From assembly GCA_028287235.1 (NCBI GenBank), contig JAQBQB010000006.1, positions 62,001-126,000 on the forward strand: a stretch of 64,000 bases of DNA. The letters are read 5' to 3'. The translations under genes and the position numbers were made by a program. The notes under the pieces are model-generated. The model had not been told where the DNA came from, did not search any database, and saw nothing but the letters and a program-made list of their open reading frames with translations. Positions 52,210 to 60,773 of this stretch are shown here, piece after piece; positions within the stretch are counted from its first letter, which is position 1, and each line of letters opens with the position of its first letter. This DNA comes from Gemmatimonadota bacterium (GTDB taxonomy: Bacteria; Gemmatimonadota; Gemmatimonadetes; Gemmatimonadales; Gemmatimonadaceae).

Positions 52210-53679
52210 CTAGTGCACCACCACACTCCCCGTCATGAACGGGTGCACCGTGCAGAAGTAGTCGAACCGCCCGGCCGTGTTGAACTTGGCGGAGTACGTG
52301 CCCGTCGCCTGACCCGGGCTGCTGAGCGCATTTCCGCTCGACGACGTGACCGTGTGGAGTGCCTGACCGGTCCACGTCCACGTCACCGTGCCACCCACCG
52401 CGATGTCGACGGCGGTCGGCGCGAAATCGAAGTCTTCCACGTCCACCGACGCGGTGAGCCCGAACGCCGACACGTTGGCGGCGACCGACGCGCGCAGCGT
52501 GCCGTCGGGCGTCGCTTCCGCCACTGAGATCGTCGCGCTGCCGCCGCTCACCGCGGTCACAAGGCCGGTGGCCGAGACGGTGAGCTTCGTGGGGTCGCTG
52601 GACGTGAACGTCGGCGCGGCCAGCCCGAGCACCGCATTGTTGCGCGCGTCGGTCACCGACACGGTGAGCTGCTGCGTCGCACCCGCCGCGAGCGTGAACG
52701 CGGACGGCGTCGCGACGATCTGCGCCGCGCGCTGGCGGACGTTGAGCAACGCGGTGCCGGTCGCGGTTCCGGAGCGCGCCGTCACGGTGGCCGACCCGGT
52801 GCCGGTCGCCGTGAGCGTCGTCGTCGAGCCCGAAGCGGGCGCGATACCCGCCACCGCGCTCTTGTCCACGCTCCACTGCACCGCGGCGTCGGCGATGACG
52901 GCTCCCGCGCCGTCGCGCACGATCGCCGCGAGCAGACGCGTATCGCCGAGCGAGTAGAGCGTGTCGCCGGCCGGCGGCGTGACTGCCACGACCGCCGCTT
53001 GCTGCCCGGCCACCGTCACGGCCACACTCCCGGTCTTCGTCACACCCGACGCGGTCATGCTGGCGGTGATGGTTGCCGTTCCGATTCCCGTCGCCTGCAC
53101 CAGGCCGGCGGCGCTCGCCGTCGCCTTGCCGGCGTCGCTCGAGCTCCACGACGCAGTGATGCCCGTCAGCGCGTTGCCGCGCGCGTCGGCGCCCACGGCG
53201 CTGAGCTGCTGCGTGGCGCCAATGGGGAGACTCACGGCTGTTGGCGTAACGGTGACGGCGGCGAGCCGCTGGCTCACGACGATGAGCTTCGTCGCCGACA
53301 CCGCACCGCTTCGCGCCGTGATCGTCGCCGCACCGTTGGCAACGGCCATCGCCGTCGTCGTACCGCCCGCCGCCGCGCCGATGGCGACGACCGACGGATC
53401 GCTCGACGTCCACGCGATCGACGCGCCGCTGACGACGGCGTTGCGCGAATCGCGCGCGGTGGCCGTCAGGTCCATCGCGTCCTGCTTGGAGAAGAGCGTG
53501 TCGCCCGCCGCCGTGGCGATCGTCAACGTCGCGACGTCGGCGCCGCCGGTGCCGCCGGTCGGCGTGCCCTGCGAGCCGCCGTCGCTGCTGGCGGCCCCGC
53601 CGCACGCGACGCCGAACAGCAGCGCGGCGCGCACGATCGAGGATTCAATCCGACCTAGTCGCCCCCCACGATTTCGCAC
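52210..53679 (-). CDS. Ig-like (Big2) repeat lipoprotein with C-terminal blue-copper domain
   Basis: This protein of about 489 residues starts with GTG 53679; a TTG at 53727 is the longer alternative. The lipoprotein signal ends at FGVACGG. Four Ig-like Big2 repeats follow (VQWSVDKSAVAGIAP, WSSSDAGKATASAAG, FTSSDPTKLTVSATG). The last ~100 residues are a plastocyanin-like cupredoxin with copper ligands His in QALHTVTSS and Cys-His-Met in FDYFCTVHPFMTGSVVV. It would carry electrons or bind copper at the cell surface. Confidence 0.85.
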   Translation of the reverse strand: MRNRGGRLGRIESSIVRAALLFGVACGGAASSDGGSQGTPTGGTGGADVATLTIATAAGDTLFSKQDAMDLTATARDSRNAVVSGASIAWTSSDPSVVAIGAAAGGTTTAMAVANGAATITARSGAVSATKLIVVSQRLAAVTVTPTAVSLPIGATQQLSAVGADARGNALTGITASWSSSDAGKATASAAGLVQATGIGTATITASMTASGVTKTGSVAVTVAGQQAAVVAVTPPAGDTLYSLGDTRLLAAIVRDGAGAVIADAAVQWSVDKSAVAGIAPASGSTTTLTATGTGSATVTARSGTATGTALLNVRQRAAQIVATPSAFTLAAGATQQLTVSVTDARNNAVLGLAAPTFTSSDPTKLTVSATGLVTAVSGGSATISVAEATPDGTLRASVAANVSAFGLTASVDVEDFDFAPTAVDIAVGGTVTWTWTGQALHTVTSSSGNALSSPGQATGTYSAKFNTAGRFDYFCTVHPFMTGSVVVH

Positions 53680-53772
53680 ACGTCCCTCGGGATTCCAAGC
53701 GGCAATAGAATCCCCATCGAGAACCAAGAGTTCCGCGCGTCAGACGGAGAAGGGCAGCCTGCTAGCTGTCGT

Positions 53773-54531
53773 TCAATGCGGCGTGATCGACGGCCGAACC
53801 GCCTGCCGCTCCGGCATGCGAATCGGCTCGATCGGCCCCGCACCCAGCGCGCGGAACGGCTCGGCGCTCGCGTCGGCTGGTGCGGGCTGCCGGATACTGC
53901 CCGGCCGCTCGACCAACACCTTGGTGACGAAGCGCTGCCCTTCAGAGATCCGCTCGATCTCGATGGCGATCGCATCCACCGCCTGCTCGAGCCGCTCGAG
54001 ACGCGGCGACACCAGGTCGGAGAGCGGTGCGCCGTTGTCCTTCGGCGTCCGCCGCCACAGCCGGCGCGTGATGCCGATGGAGATCGGCATCAGCACGGCG
54101 AGCATGAAGACGATGATGACCGCCGTCACGTTGTCCTGGTCGATTCCCCCGCGCCGTCCCGCCGGGGCCGGAAATGTCGGCGGCTCCATCGTCTGTGGAA
54201 CCGGTCGCCCCTGCCGCATCGCGATCTGCGCCTTCACGTTCGCCAGGTCGCCCGACGTCTTGGCGATCTGCGCGTTGACGTCTCTGATCTGATCCATCAC
54301 GCCGGCGCGATCGCCGCCTCGGATCAGCCGCAGCTGCGTGCCGAGCCCGACCCGTTGCGCGAGCAGCACGTTGAGCTGTTCCTGAAGGACGCGCTCCTGG
54401 CCCATGAGCGCGTCGAGCGACGGGGCGGGCCCAACTTGCCCGGCGATCACCGGTCCGCCTTGCACCGGCGGAACGGGTGGAACGGCCGGCGGAGTTGGAG
54501 CCTGGGCGGGAGACGTGGTGGGCGTCGGCAT
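53773..54531 (-). CDS. Single-pass membrane protein with coiled coil, 252 aa
   Basis: This hypothetical protein starts at ATG 54531 behind AGGAGC. It has a Pro-rich N-terminus, a coiled coil (LDALMGQERVLQEQLNVLLA and VMDQIRDVNAQIAKT), a membrane helix (VTAVIIVFMLAVLMPISIGI), then a second coiled coil (RLERLEQAVDAIAIEIERI) and a Pro-rich tail. A structural or signalling role is possible. The family is not recognised. Confidence 0.7.
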   Translation of the reverse strand: MPTPTTSPAQAPTPPAVPPVPPVQGGPVIAGQVGPAPSLDALMGQERVLQEQLNVLLAQRVGLGTQLRLIRGGDRAGVMDQIRDVNAQIAKTSGDLANVKAQIAMRQGRPVPQTMEPPTFPAPAGRRGGIDQDNVTAVIIVFMLAVLMPISIGITRRLWRRTPKDNGAPLSDLVSPRLERLEQAVDAIAIEIERISEGQRFVTKVLVERPGSIRQPAPADASAEPFRALGAGPIEPIRMPERQAVRPSITPH

Positions 54532-54653
54532 GTGTGCTCCTAAACGGATCCAAAGAACATGGTCCTCCCTACGCGCTTTCGGTCCGGGCGTTTCAGCCGC
54601 GGCCCGGCTATCATATGCCAGGCAGCAGTGAGCAGCCAGCCAGTCGCCAGGAC

Positions 54654-55934
54654 ATGTCCGTCGAAATTATTCGCGATCCCCTGTGGAACAACATCCGCCT
54701 CGATTCGCTCACTTTCGAGCTGATCGACACGCCCGCCTTCCAGCGGCTGCGGTACGTCCGCCAGTTGGGGCTGGCATTCCTCGTCTATCCCGGCGCGACG
54801 CACTCTCGCTTCGAGCACGCGCTCGGCACCTATCACCTGGCGCGGCGCACCCTCACGCTGTTCGAGGAGCATCCCGACTTCGCCGACATCGCGCGCGACG
54901 AATGTCAGCTCGTTCGGGTGGCGGCACTGCTGCACGACATCGGCCATTATCCGTTCTCTCATGCCCTCGAGGAGATCGGCGCCCTGCATCACGAGGAGGT
55001 CGCACGTCCGCTCATTTGTACGGGCGAGGTCGCAACCCTGTTGCGCCGCGAGCTCGGGGCCGACGCGCCGGAGCGCATCGTCGCGCTCATCCGCGGTGAG
55101 AGCGCGAGCCCGCTGCAGGGGCTGATCTCCGGCTCGATCGATCTCGACAAGCTCGACTATCTTCGCCGCGACGCCTTCATGTGCGGCGTGAGCTACGGTG
55201 AGATCGACGTCGACCGGCTGATCAACGCGCTCACCATCGTGCGCGACCCGGAGACGGATGGCCTCGCCGTGGGCATGGTCGAGAAGGGACTGTCGGCGCT
55301 CGAGTCGCTTCTGTTCGCGAAGTACCAGATGTATCGCAACGTCTACTGGCATCACGCCGTGCGCAGCGCGACGGCGATGTACAAGCGCCTCGTCGCCGAC
55401 GCCCTCGACGCCGGCACGCTCGACGCCGAAGCGCTCGCGGCATTTACCGACGAGGGTCTCCTCCACGACCTCGGCCAGCGCGCTCCGAGCCCGATGCTCC
55501 GCGCCCTGCGCGAGCGCCGGCTCTACAAGCGCGCCTTCGAGTGCCCCGCCGCCGATCTTCCGCCCGACGCCGGCGAGTGGATCGCCGACGACCGCGACCT
55601 CACCACCGCCGTTGAGAACGCACTCGCCGCGGAGCTCGGACTTCAGCCGGGCGAGCTGCTGCTCGACTATCCGGTCAAGACGCAGATGCTCGGCCTCGAT
55701 CTCCTGGTGCAACGGCCGTACGGCGAAGTCCGCCGCGTCACCGCCGCGGGCTGGGAGGGCGCGATCAACCTCCCGAAGATCTCGGAGGAGTTCTACCGGT
55801 CGGCGCGGTGGCTGCGCGTCTACACTGCGCTACGGGTGGCCGTGGCGCCGTCGAAAGTAGTGCGCTTGGCGAGTCTGTCCGCGGAGGAAGTGCGGATGCG
55901 CCTGCGGAGTGGCGAGGCGCTGTTGGCGTCGTGA
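54654..55934 (+). CDS. HD-domain phosphohydrolase (dNTPase/SAMHD1-like)
   Basis: This 426-residue protein starts at ATG 54654 behind AGGA. The HD metal ligands are visible as TRFEH-type His (HSRFEHALG), LLHDIGHYPFSHALE and the later Asp in SIDLDKLDYLRRDAF. These match the YdhJ/SAMHD1-like dNTP triphosphohydrolases. DTPAFQRLRYVRQLGL is a substrate-binding signature. The C-terminal region carries LLLDYPVKTQMLGLDLLVQ. It stands alone on the plus strand. Confidence 0.9.
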   Translation: MSVEIIRDPLWNNIRLDSLTFELIDTPAFQRLRYVRQLGLAFLVYPGATHSRFEHALGTYHLARRTLTLFEEHPDFADIARDECQLVRVAALLHDIGHYPFSHALEEIGALHHEEVARPLICTGEVATLLRRELGADAPERIVALIRGESASPLQGLISGSIDLDKLDYLRRDAFMCGVSYGEIDVDRLINALTIVRDPETDGLAVGMVEKGLSALESLLFAKYQMYRNVYWHHAVRSATAMYKRLVADALDAGTLDAEALAAFTDEGLLHDLGQRAPSPMLRALRERRLYKRAFECPAADLPPDAGEWIADDRDLTTAVENALAAELGLQPGELLLDYPVKTQMLGLDLLVQRPYGEVRRVTAAGWEGAINLPKISEEFYRSARWLRVYTALRVAVAPSKVVRLASLSAEEVRMRLRSGEALLAS

Positions 55935-55949
55935 GACCGGCCGCTGCAG

Positions 55950-58526
55950 CTACTTGATGGTCGCGCTCCCCCGATAGTAGTCCCCCAACAGATGCTCCGC
56001 GAAGTACTCGAACATCAGGTGGTTCGTGTACGGCACCATGTCGCCATACCCGTGCGGCTTTCCGGGCAGCACCATGTAGTCGAACCGCTTGTTCGCCTTG
56101 ATCAGCGCGTTCACCAGCCGAATGGTGTTCGCCGGATGGACGTTGTTGTCCATGTCGCCCGTCTCGAGCAGCAGGTTGCCCTTGAGGTTCTGCGCCAGAT
56201 CCACCGTGGTCGGAACGTGGATCGCGAAGGTTGAATCGGCCATCTCATCGGGCTCCGCGGCGCCACCGTCGTTGGCGTTCGCGTTCACCTTTTTCTTGTC
56301 GTCCTTCTTGGCGACCACTTTCAACCCGTGATACTGCTCGCTCCAGTTCTGGTTGTAGATGTTGTTGTCGTGATTGCCCGACTCGCTCACGCCGACTTTG
56401 AAGAACTCGTTGTACGGCGGCAGCAGCATCGCCGCGGCGGTGAGGAAGCCGCCGCCCGAGTGGCCGTAGATGCCGACGCGATCGAGATCGATGTACTTGT
56501 GGCGCGCCGCGAGTTGCTCGATGCCGGCCTTCTTGTCGGCCAGCGCGTAGTCGCGCAAGTTGAAGTATCCATACGACTGATACTCCTGCGAGCGCTGCGG
56601 GCTGCCGCCGCGGTTGCCGAGCTGGATGACGATGAATCCGAGCTGCGCGAGCTGCTGCGGTGTCGCGCTCGGCACGAAGTTGTACGTCACGCCTTCCGTC
56701 TGCGGCCCCGGATAGACGTGGGCGATGATCGGATACTTCTTCGTCGAATCGAAGTCGAACGGCTTCCACATGTTGCCGTAGATGTCCGTCACGCCGTCGG
56801 CCGCCTTCACCTGAAACGTCTCAGCCGGCTTCCAGCCAAGCTCCTTGAGGCGTGAGACGTCCATCGTCTCGAGATCCATCACGAGCTTGCCGGTCGCGTC
56901 GCGCAGCACGGCCTTGGGAACGAGATCCGTGCGCGAGTAGTTGTCGACGATCCACTTCTTGTTCGACGACACCTTCGACGCATGCAGCGCATCGCCGGCA
57001 TCGAGCAGCGTCACGCCGCCGGTGCCGTCGAGATTGGTGCGATAGAGATGCGAGTAATACGGATTCTCCCCCGGCTCGCGGCCCACGGCGGTGAAGTACA
57101 ATACGCCCTTCACCGAATCGACGTCGGCGATCGCCTCGGCGCGCCAGGCGCCGCTCGTCGCCGCGCGCTTGAGGTGGCCGGTGTTGTCGTAGAGGTAGTA
57201 GTGTCCCCAGCCCGTGCGCTCCGACCACCAGAGCATGTCGCCGCCCTTCTTCACGTAGCGCACGTTCTGCCGCTCGCTCGAGCTGTTCTCGAGATCCTCG
57301 TGCAGCAGCGACGAGATCGCCTTGCTGCCGAGGTCCACCTCGATCAGCTCGAGATGCCGCTGCGTGCGATCACGTCGGACCATGCGCAGCTTGGTGGGGC
57401 CCGCGTTGAAGTGGAGGTCGCTGACCTGTTGATCCTTCCAGCGCTTCACGTTCACCGGCGTGAGCTTCGTATCGCCGACGTTGAAGACGAACAATTCCGA
57501 CTGGCCGACGTTCTCCTCGCCCGGCATGGCGTAGGTGTACGCCATCATCGTGGGACGCGGGTTGGCCAGATTGTTCACGAGGAACAGCTGGCCGACGTTT
57601 CGCGTGTCGCTGCGCGTCACCGCGAACGCCTTCGAGTCCGGCGACCAGACGACGTTCGGCCGCACACGCGGGTCGCGGTTGATCGGCGGCACCGCTTGGC
57701 CGCCCTGATCGTCGCCCTGGTTCTGCTGTTGAAGCAGCAGCTCGCGCTGTTGGAACTCGAGGATCGTGTCGCGCGCGCCGAACCCGTAGTTCTTCGCGCC
57801 GTCGCGCGTGAGCTGCACGGTATCCTTCGACGCGACCTTCACGAGGTACAGGTTGTTGTCGCGCGCGAAGGCGAACATGCTGCTGTCGGGCGACAGGTTG
57901 CGGAAGTCGTTGCCTCCACGTCCGCCCCCTCCCCCGCCACCACCGCCGGCGCGGCCGCCGCCCGCCGTCGCGCCGCACGTGTTCACCGTATCCGGCGGCG
58001 CCGCAGGCGGACCGCTATCTACGCCACCGCCGCCACGTGCTCCGCGCCCACCGCGTCCCGCCGGCGTCGCCGGTCCGAGCCGCTTGAGCGCCTCCGCCGT
58101 GACGTCCCACTCCCACTTCGAGCTGTCGGCGTCGAACGTGAAGCTCTTCCGATCCTTCGAGAACGTCAGCGAGTTGAACGGAAGATTCTGCGCGTCGTGC
58201 GCGTGATGGCTCAGGTCCGACAACTGCGCGGCCATCTTCACCTGGTCGAACAGCGGCCGCTTCGACTTCAGCGTGGGGTTCACGATGAAGAAGGTCGACC
58301 CGCCGTGATCCTTCCAGTTGTAGCAGAGCGAGTCGCTCTGGCCCAGCCAGTTGGGATTTACAGAATTCGAATAGAGCCGCGAGCGCAGGTTCGCCGTGGA
58401 AAACTTGTCGGCGAGATCCCAGTTCGCCTTGTTCGCGTGCTGCTGCGCGAACGCGGGCAGCGAGGCGAGCGTGAGCAAATAGGCCGCGACGCGACACGTG
58501 CGTCCGACGAACGGTGTAGTGGACAT
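55950..58526 (-). CDS. S9 (prolyl oligopeptidase/DPP IV-like) exported peptidase
   Basis: This 858-residue protein has a signal peptide (LLTLASLPAFAQQ). An N-terminal beta-propeller precedes the alpha/beta hydrolase domain, whose triad is Ser in IYGHSGGGFLTAA (~689), Asp in ETGDMDNNVHPAN and His in PGKPHGYGD. Two unusual inserts are present: a Gly-rich loop (~160-210) and a Lys/Asn-rich loop with KKDDKKKVNANAN. It would cleave periplasmic or imported peptides. GGGAG precedes the start. Confidence 0.93.
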   Translation of the reverse strand: MSTTPFVGRTCRVAAYLLTLASLPAFAQQHANKANWDLADKFSTANLRSRLYSNSVNPNWLGQSDSLCYNWKDHGGSTFFIVNPTLKSKRPLFDQVKMAAQLSDLSHHAHDAQNLPFNSLTFSKDRKSFTFDADSSKWEWDVTAEALKRLGPATPAGRGGRGARGGGGVDSGPPAAPPDTVNTCGATAGGGRAGGGGGGGGGRGGNDFRNLSPDSSMFAFARDNNLYLVKVASKDTVQLTRDGAKNYGFGARDTILEFQQRELLLQQQNQGDDQGGQAVPPINRDPRVRPNVVWSPDSKAFAVTRSDTRNVGQLFLVNNLANPRPTMMAYTYAMPGEENVGQSELFVFNVGDTKLTPVNVKRWKDQQVSDLHFNAGPTKLRMVRRDRTQRHLELIEVDLGSKAISSLLHEDLENSSSERQNVRYVKKGGDMLWWSERTGWGHYYLYDNTGHLKRAATSGAWRAEAIADVDSVKGVLYFTAVGREPGENPYYSHLYRTNLDGTGGVTLLDAGDALHASKVSSNKKWIVDNYSRTDLVPKAVLRDATGKLVMDLETMDVSRLKELGWKPAETFQVKAADGVTDIYGNMWKPFDFDSTKKYPIIAHVYPGPQTEGVTYNFVPSATPQQLAQLGFIVIQLGNRGGSPQRSQEYQSYGYFNLRDYALADKKAGIEQLAARHKYIDLDRVGIYGHSGGGFLTAAAMLLPPYNEFFKVGVSESGNHDNNIYNQNWSEQYHGLKVVAKKDDKKKVNANANDGGAAEPDEMADSTFAIHVPTTVDLAQNLKGNLLLETGDMDNNVHPANTIRLVNALIKANKRFDYMVLPGKPHGYGDMVPYTNHLMFEYFAEHLLGDYYRGSATIK

Positions 58527-58630
58527 GCGGAGAGCTCCCGGCGGGGACGAAGGGGAAGCTTGAAGTTGCCGCTGGGAATGAAAGCGCGTAAGAGGGACGA
58601 CACAATCATTGCCGTCCCGGTGCTCGCTCC

Positions 58631-59380
58631 CTACTTCTCTTCATCGTTCGCCACCTGCACCACGATCGCCGTGATGTTGTCCAGCCCACCCCGCCCGTTC
58701 GCCTCGGCGATGAGCGAGTGCACCTTTCGTTCAGGCTCGGCGCGCGACATCAGGAGCATCTGGAGACGACGGTCGTCGACCATGCCGGTGAGGCCGTCGC
58801 TGGCCACGAGGAACAGGTCGCCGACGCGCACCTCGCCCTGATAGACGTCGGGCTCGACGTCCGGGCTCGCACCCACGCAGCGAGTGATCACGTTGCTGTA
58901 CGGGTGATACCGCGCCTGCTCCGGCGTCAGAAACCCCGCGTCGACCTGCTCCTGCACGTAGGAGTGATCCTTCGTCAGCTGCTGCAGCGCGCCGTCGCGC
59001 AGCAGATACACGCGCGAGTCGCCGACCTGCCCGATCAGATATTTCTGCGCCGACAGGAGCAACACCGATGCGGTGGTGCCCATGCCCTGCTTGTCGACTT
59101 CGGTGATCGTGCGGTCGTGGATGTTCCGGTTCGCTTTTCGAAGCGCGTCCTTCACCTTGTCCACCGAGGTGCGGTCGTCGAGATCGCGCACGCCGGCGAG
59201 CTCGCGCTCCACCGTTTGCACCGCCATCTCGCTCGCCACCTCGCCGGCGGCGTGCCCACCCATGCCGTCGGCGACGATGAATAGCCCGCGGTCTCCGCTG
59301 GCATTGACGGCAAAGTTGTCCTCGTTCCCGGATCTGATCATTCCAACGTCAGTCCGGGCGGCGTGTAGCAGACGCACCAT
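58631..59380 (-). CDS. PP2C-family Ser/Thr protein phosphatase
   Basis: This 249-residue protein has the PPM motifs: RSGNEDNFAVN, GLFIVADGMGGHAAGE, IGQVGDSRVYLL and GGLDNITAIVVQ, whose Asp residues bind Mn. Start ATG 59380 overlaps the FHA protein stop in TAATG. It would reverse Ser/Thr phosphorylation that the FHA protein reads. A Ser/Thr kinase is not adjacent in this window. Confidence 0.94.
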   Translation of the reverse strand: MVRLLHAARTDVGMIRSGNEDNFAVNASGDRGLFIVADGMGGHAAGEVASEMAVQTVERELAGVRDLDDRTSVDKVKDALRKANRNIHDRTITEVDKQGMGTTASVLLLSAQKYLIGQVGDSRVYLLRDGALQQLTKDHSYVQEQVDAGFLTPEQARYHPYSNVITRCVGASPDVEPDVYQGEVRVGDLFLVASDGLTGMVDDRRLQMLLMSRAEPERKVHSLIAEANGRGGLDNITAIVVQVANDEEK

Positions 59381-60648
59381 TAGCGATTCAGCAAGAAGAA
59401 GGCGGCCGCGCCGGCGACAGCGAGTGCCACGACGCCCCAAATCCAGGCAGGAATTCCTTGACCCTCCGGCTTGGAAGCCGGAGTGGTTGCGGCAGCCTGC
59501 AGGGTCGCGGGCGCCACGGTCTCGCGCAACTTCGATCGGTCCACGCTCGCGATCGCGCGTGTTCCTTTATTAGTGTCGGCACCGCCGTCCCGCGGCCTGA
59601 AGATCATCTTCACACCGCCAAACCGCAGGTCGGGCGACCCCTCGAGTTTTCGCTCGGCGGTCAACCGCTGTCCGCCCACATACGTTCCGTTCGTCGAGCC
59701 GACGTCCACCACGTACCAGCCGTCGTCCCGCCGTTGAATCTTAGCATGGGTGTCGGACACGCTGTCATCCGGCACGACGATATCGTTGTGCGCCCCTCGC
59801 CCAACGTGGACCAGCGGCACCCGAATGTCGTACTCCTGCCCCTTGGACGGCCCCTCGTTCGTGATCTGGAGGAGCGCAAGTACCGGCCGACCGTCCACGG
59901 GCACCGTCGGAGGTGCCGGCACTGCTGGCACTGGTGACACCGCCGCCGCCGGCGCCGCGGGCGCCACCGACCGCGGAATCGCGGCAGCCACGTCGGCGTA
60001 GAAGCGGAACTCTTCGGTGCCCACGCGGATCACGTCGGCGCGCGACAGGATCTGCGTCGTCTCGATCCGCTCCCCGTTGACGAACACGCCGTTCGCGCTG
60101 AAATCGCGAACCTCGTAGCCACGCTCCACGGGAGCTACTTCCGCGTGCTTGCGCGACACTTCGTTCTGCGCCACCACCACGCCGCAGCTCGCGTCACGGC
60201 CGATGCTGATCCCGCCTTCGACGATCGTGTACTCCTTGCCGTCGACCAGTGACACGAGCCGTCCGCCGGTGGCCGCCGTCGCGCGGGGCGGACCGGAGCG
60301 CTTCTGCGCGAGCGCGGCCACGTCGCTCTGCGACACGTATTGCGTCGCGCCGGCCTTGCTGTCGTCGGAATAGAGCAGCTCCTTGCCGCCAATCTCGACT
60401 TTGTCGCCGTGCATCAACGGCGTCGGATCGACCAACGGAACGCCGTTCACGCGGACCGCCGAGCCCTCGGCGGCGCGCCGGATGACCGCCTGCTCGTTCC
60501 CGCCCGTCCCCCCGGCCACGTCAACGATCGCCTGGACGCCGAGCGCGGCATCCCCGTCGACGCGGACATCGGCGTCGACGCCGTCGCCCAGGCGATTTTG
60601 GCCGGGGCGAAGGGCATACTGCAGATCGTTGACCTTGATGACCGGCAT
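59380..60648 (-). CDS. FHA-domain protein with C-terminal membrane anchor
   Basis: This protein of about 422 residues starts at ATG 60648; a GTG at 60777 overlapping the ABC transporter stop is the alternative. Two clear FHA domains, SIGRDASCGVVVAQNEVSRK and HVGRGAHNDIVVP with SVSDTHAKI and GSTNGTYVGG, bind phospho-Thr peptides. A third, divergent one lies at the N-terminus. A Pro/Ala linker joins them, and a C-terminal helix AWIWGVVALAVAGAAAFFLL anchors it. It is coupled to the PP2C phosphatase. Confidence 0.92.
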   Translation of the reverse strand: MPVIKVNDLQYALRPGQNRLGDGVDADVRVDGDAALGVQAIVDVAGGTGGNEQAVIRRAAEGSAVRVNGVPLVDPTPLMHGDKVEIGGKELLYSDDSKAGATQYVSQSDVAALAQKRSGPPRATAATGGRLVSLVDGKEYTIVEGGISIGRDASCGVVVAQNEVSRKHAEVAPVERGYEVRDFSANGVFVNGERIETTQILSRADVIRVGTEEFRFYADVAAAIPRSVAPAAPAAAVSPVPAVPAPPTVPVDGRPVLALLQITNEGPSKGQEYDIRVPLVHVGRGAHNDIVVPDDSVSDTHAKIQRRDDGWYVVDVGSTNGTYVGGQRLTAERKLEGSPDLRFGGVKMIFRPRDGGADTNKGTRAIASVDRSKLRETVAPATLQAAATTPASKPEGQGIPAWIWGVVALAVAGAAAFFLLNR

Positions 60649-60773
60649 GTCGATGCGCTCGGCGCAACGGTCCGAAATCAGGGAACGCGGCGCTGGCGCT
60701 GCTCGCGGCGTCGGCGTCGGGAACGGAGCTACTCCGGCAGAAACTACCCCACCGCCTATGCGGCTGGCAAGCG

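Noticed and set aside
50765-53605. 946-residue minus-strand open frame across pckA and the cupredoxin gene
   Set aside because: It is a shadow frame running through two real genes on opposite strands and contains repetitive Arg/Asp-rich sequence.
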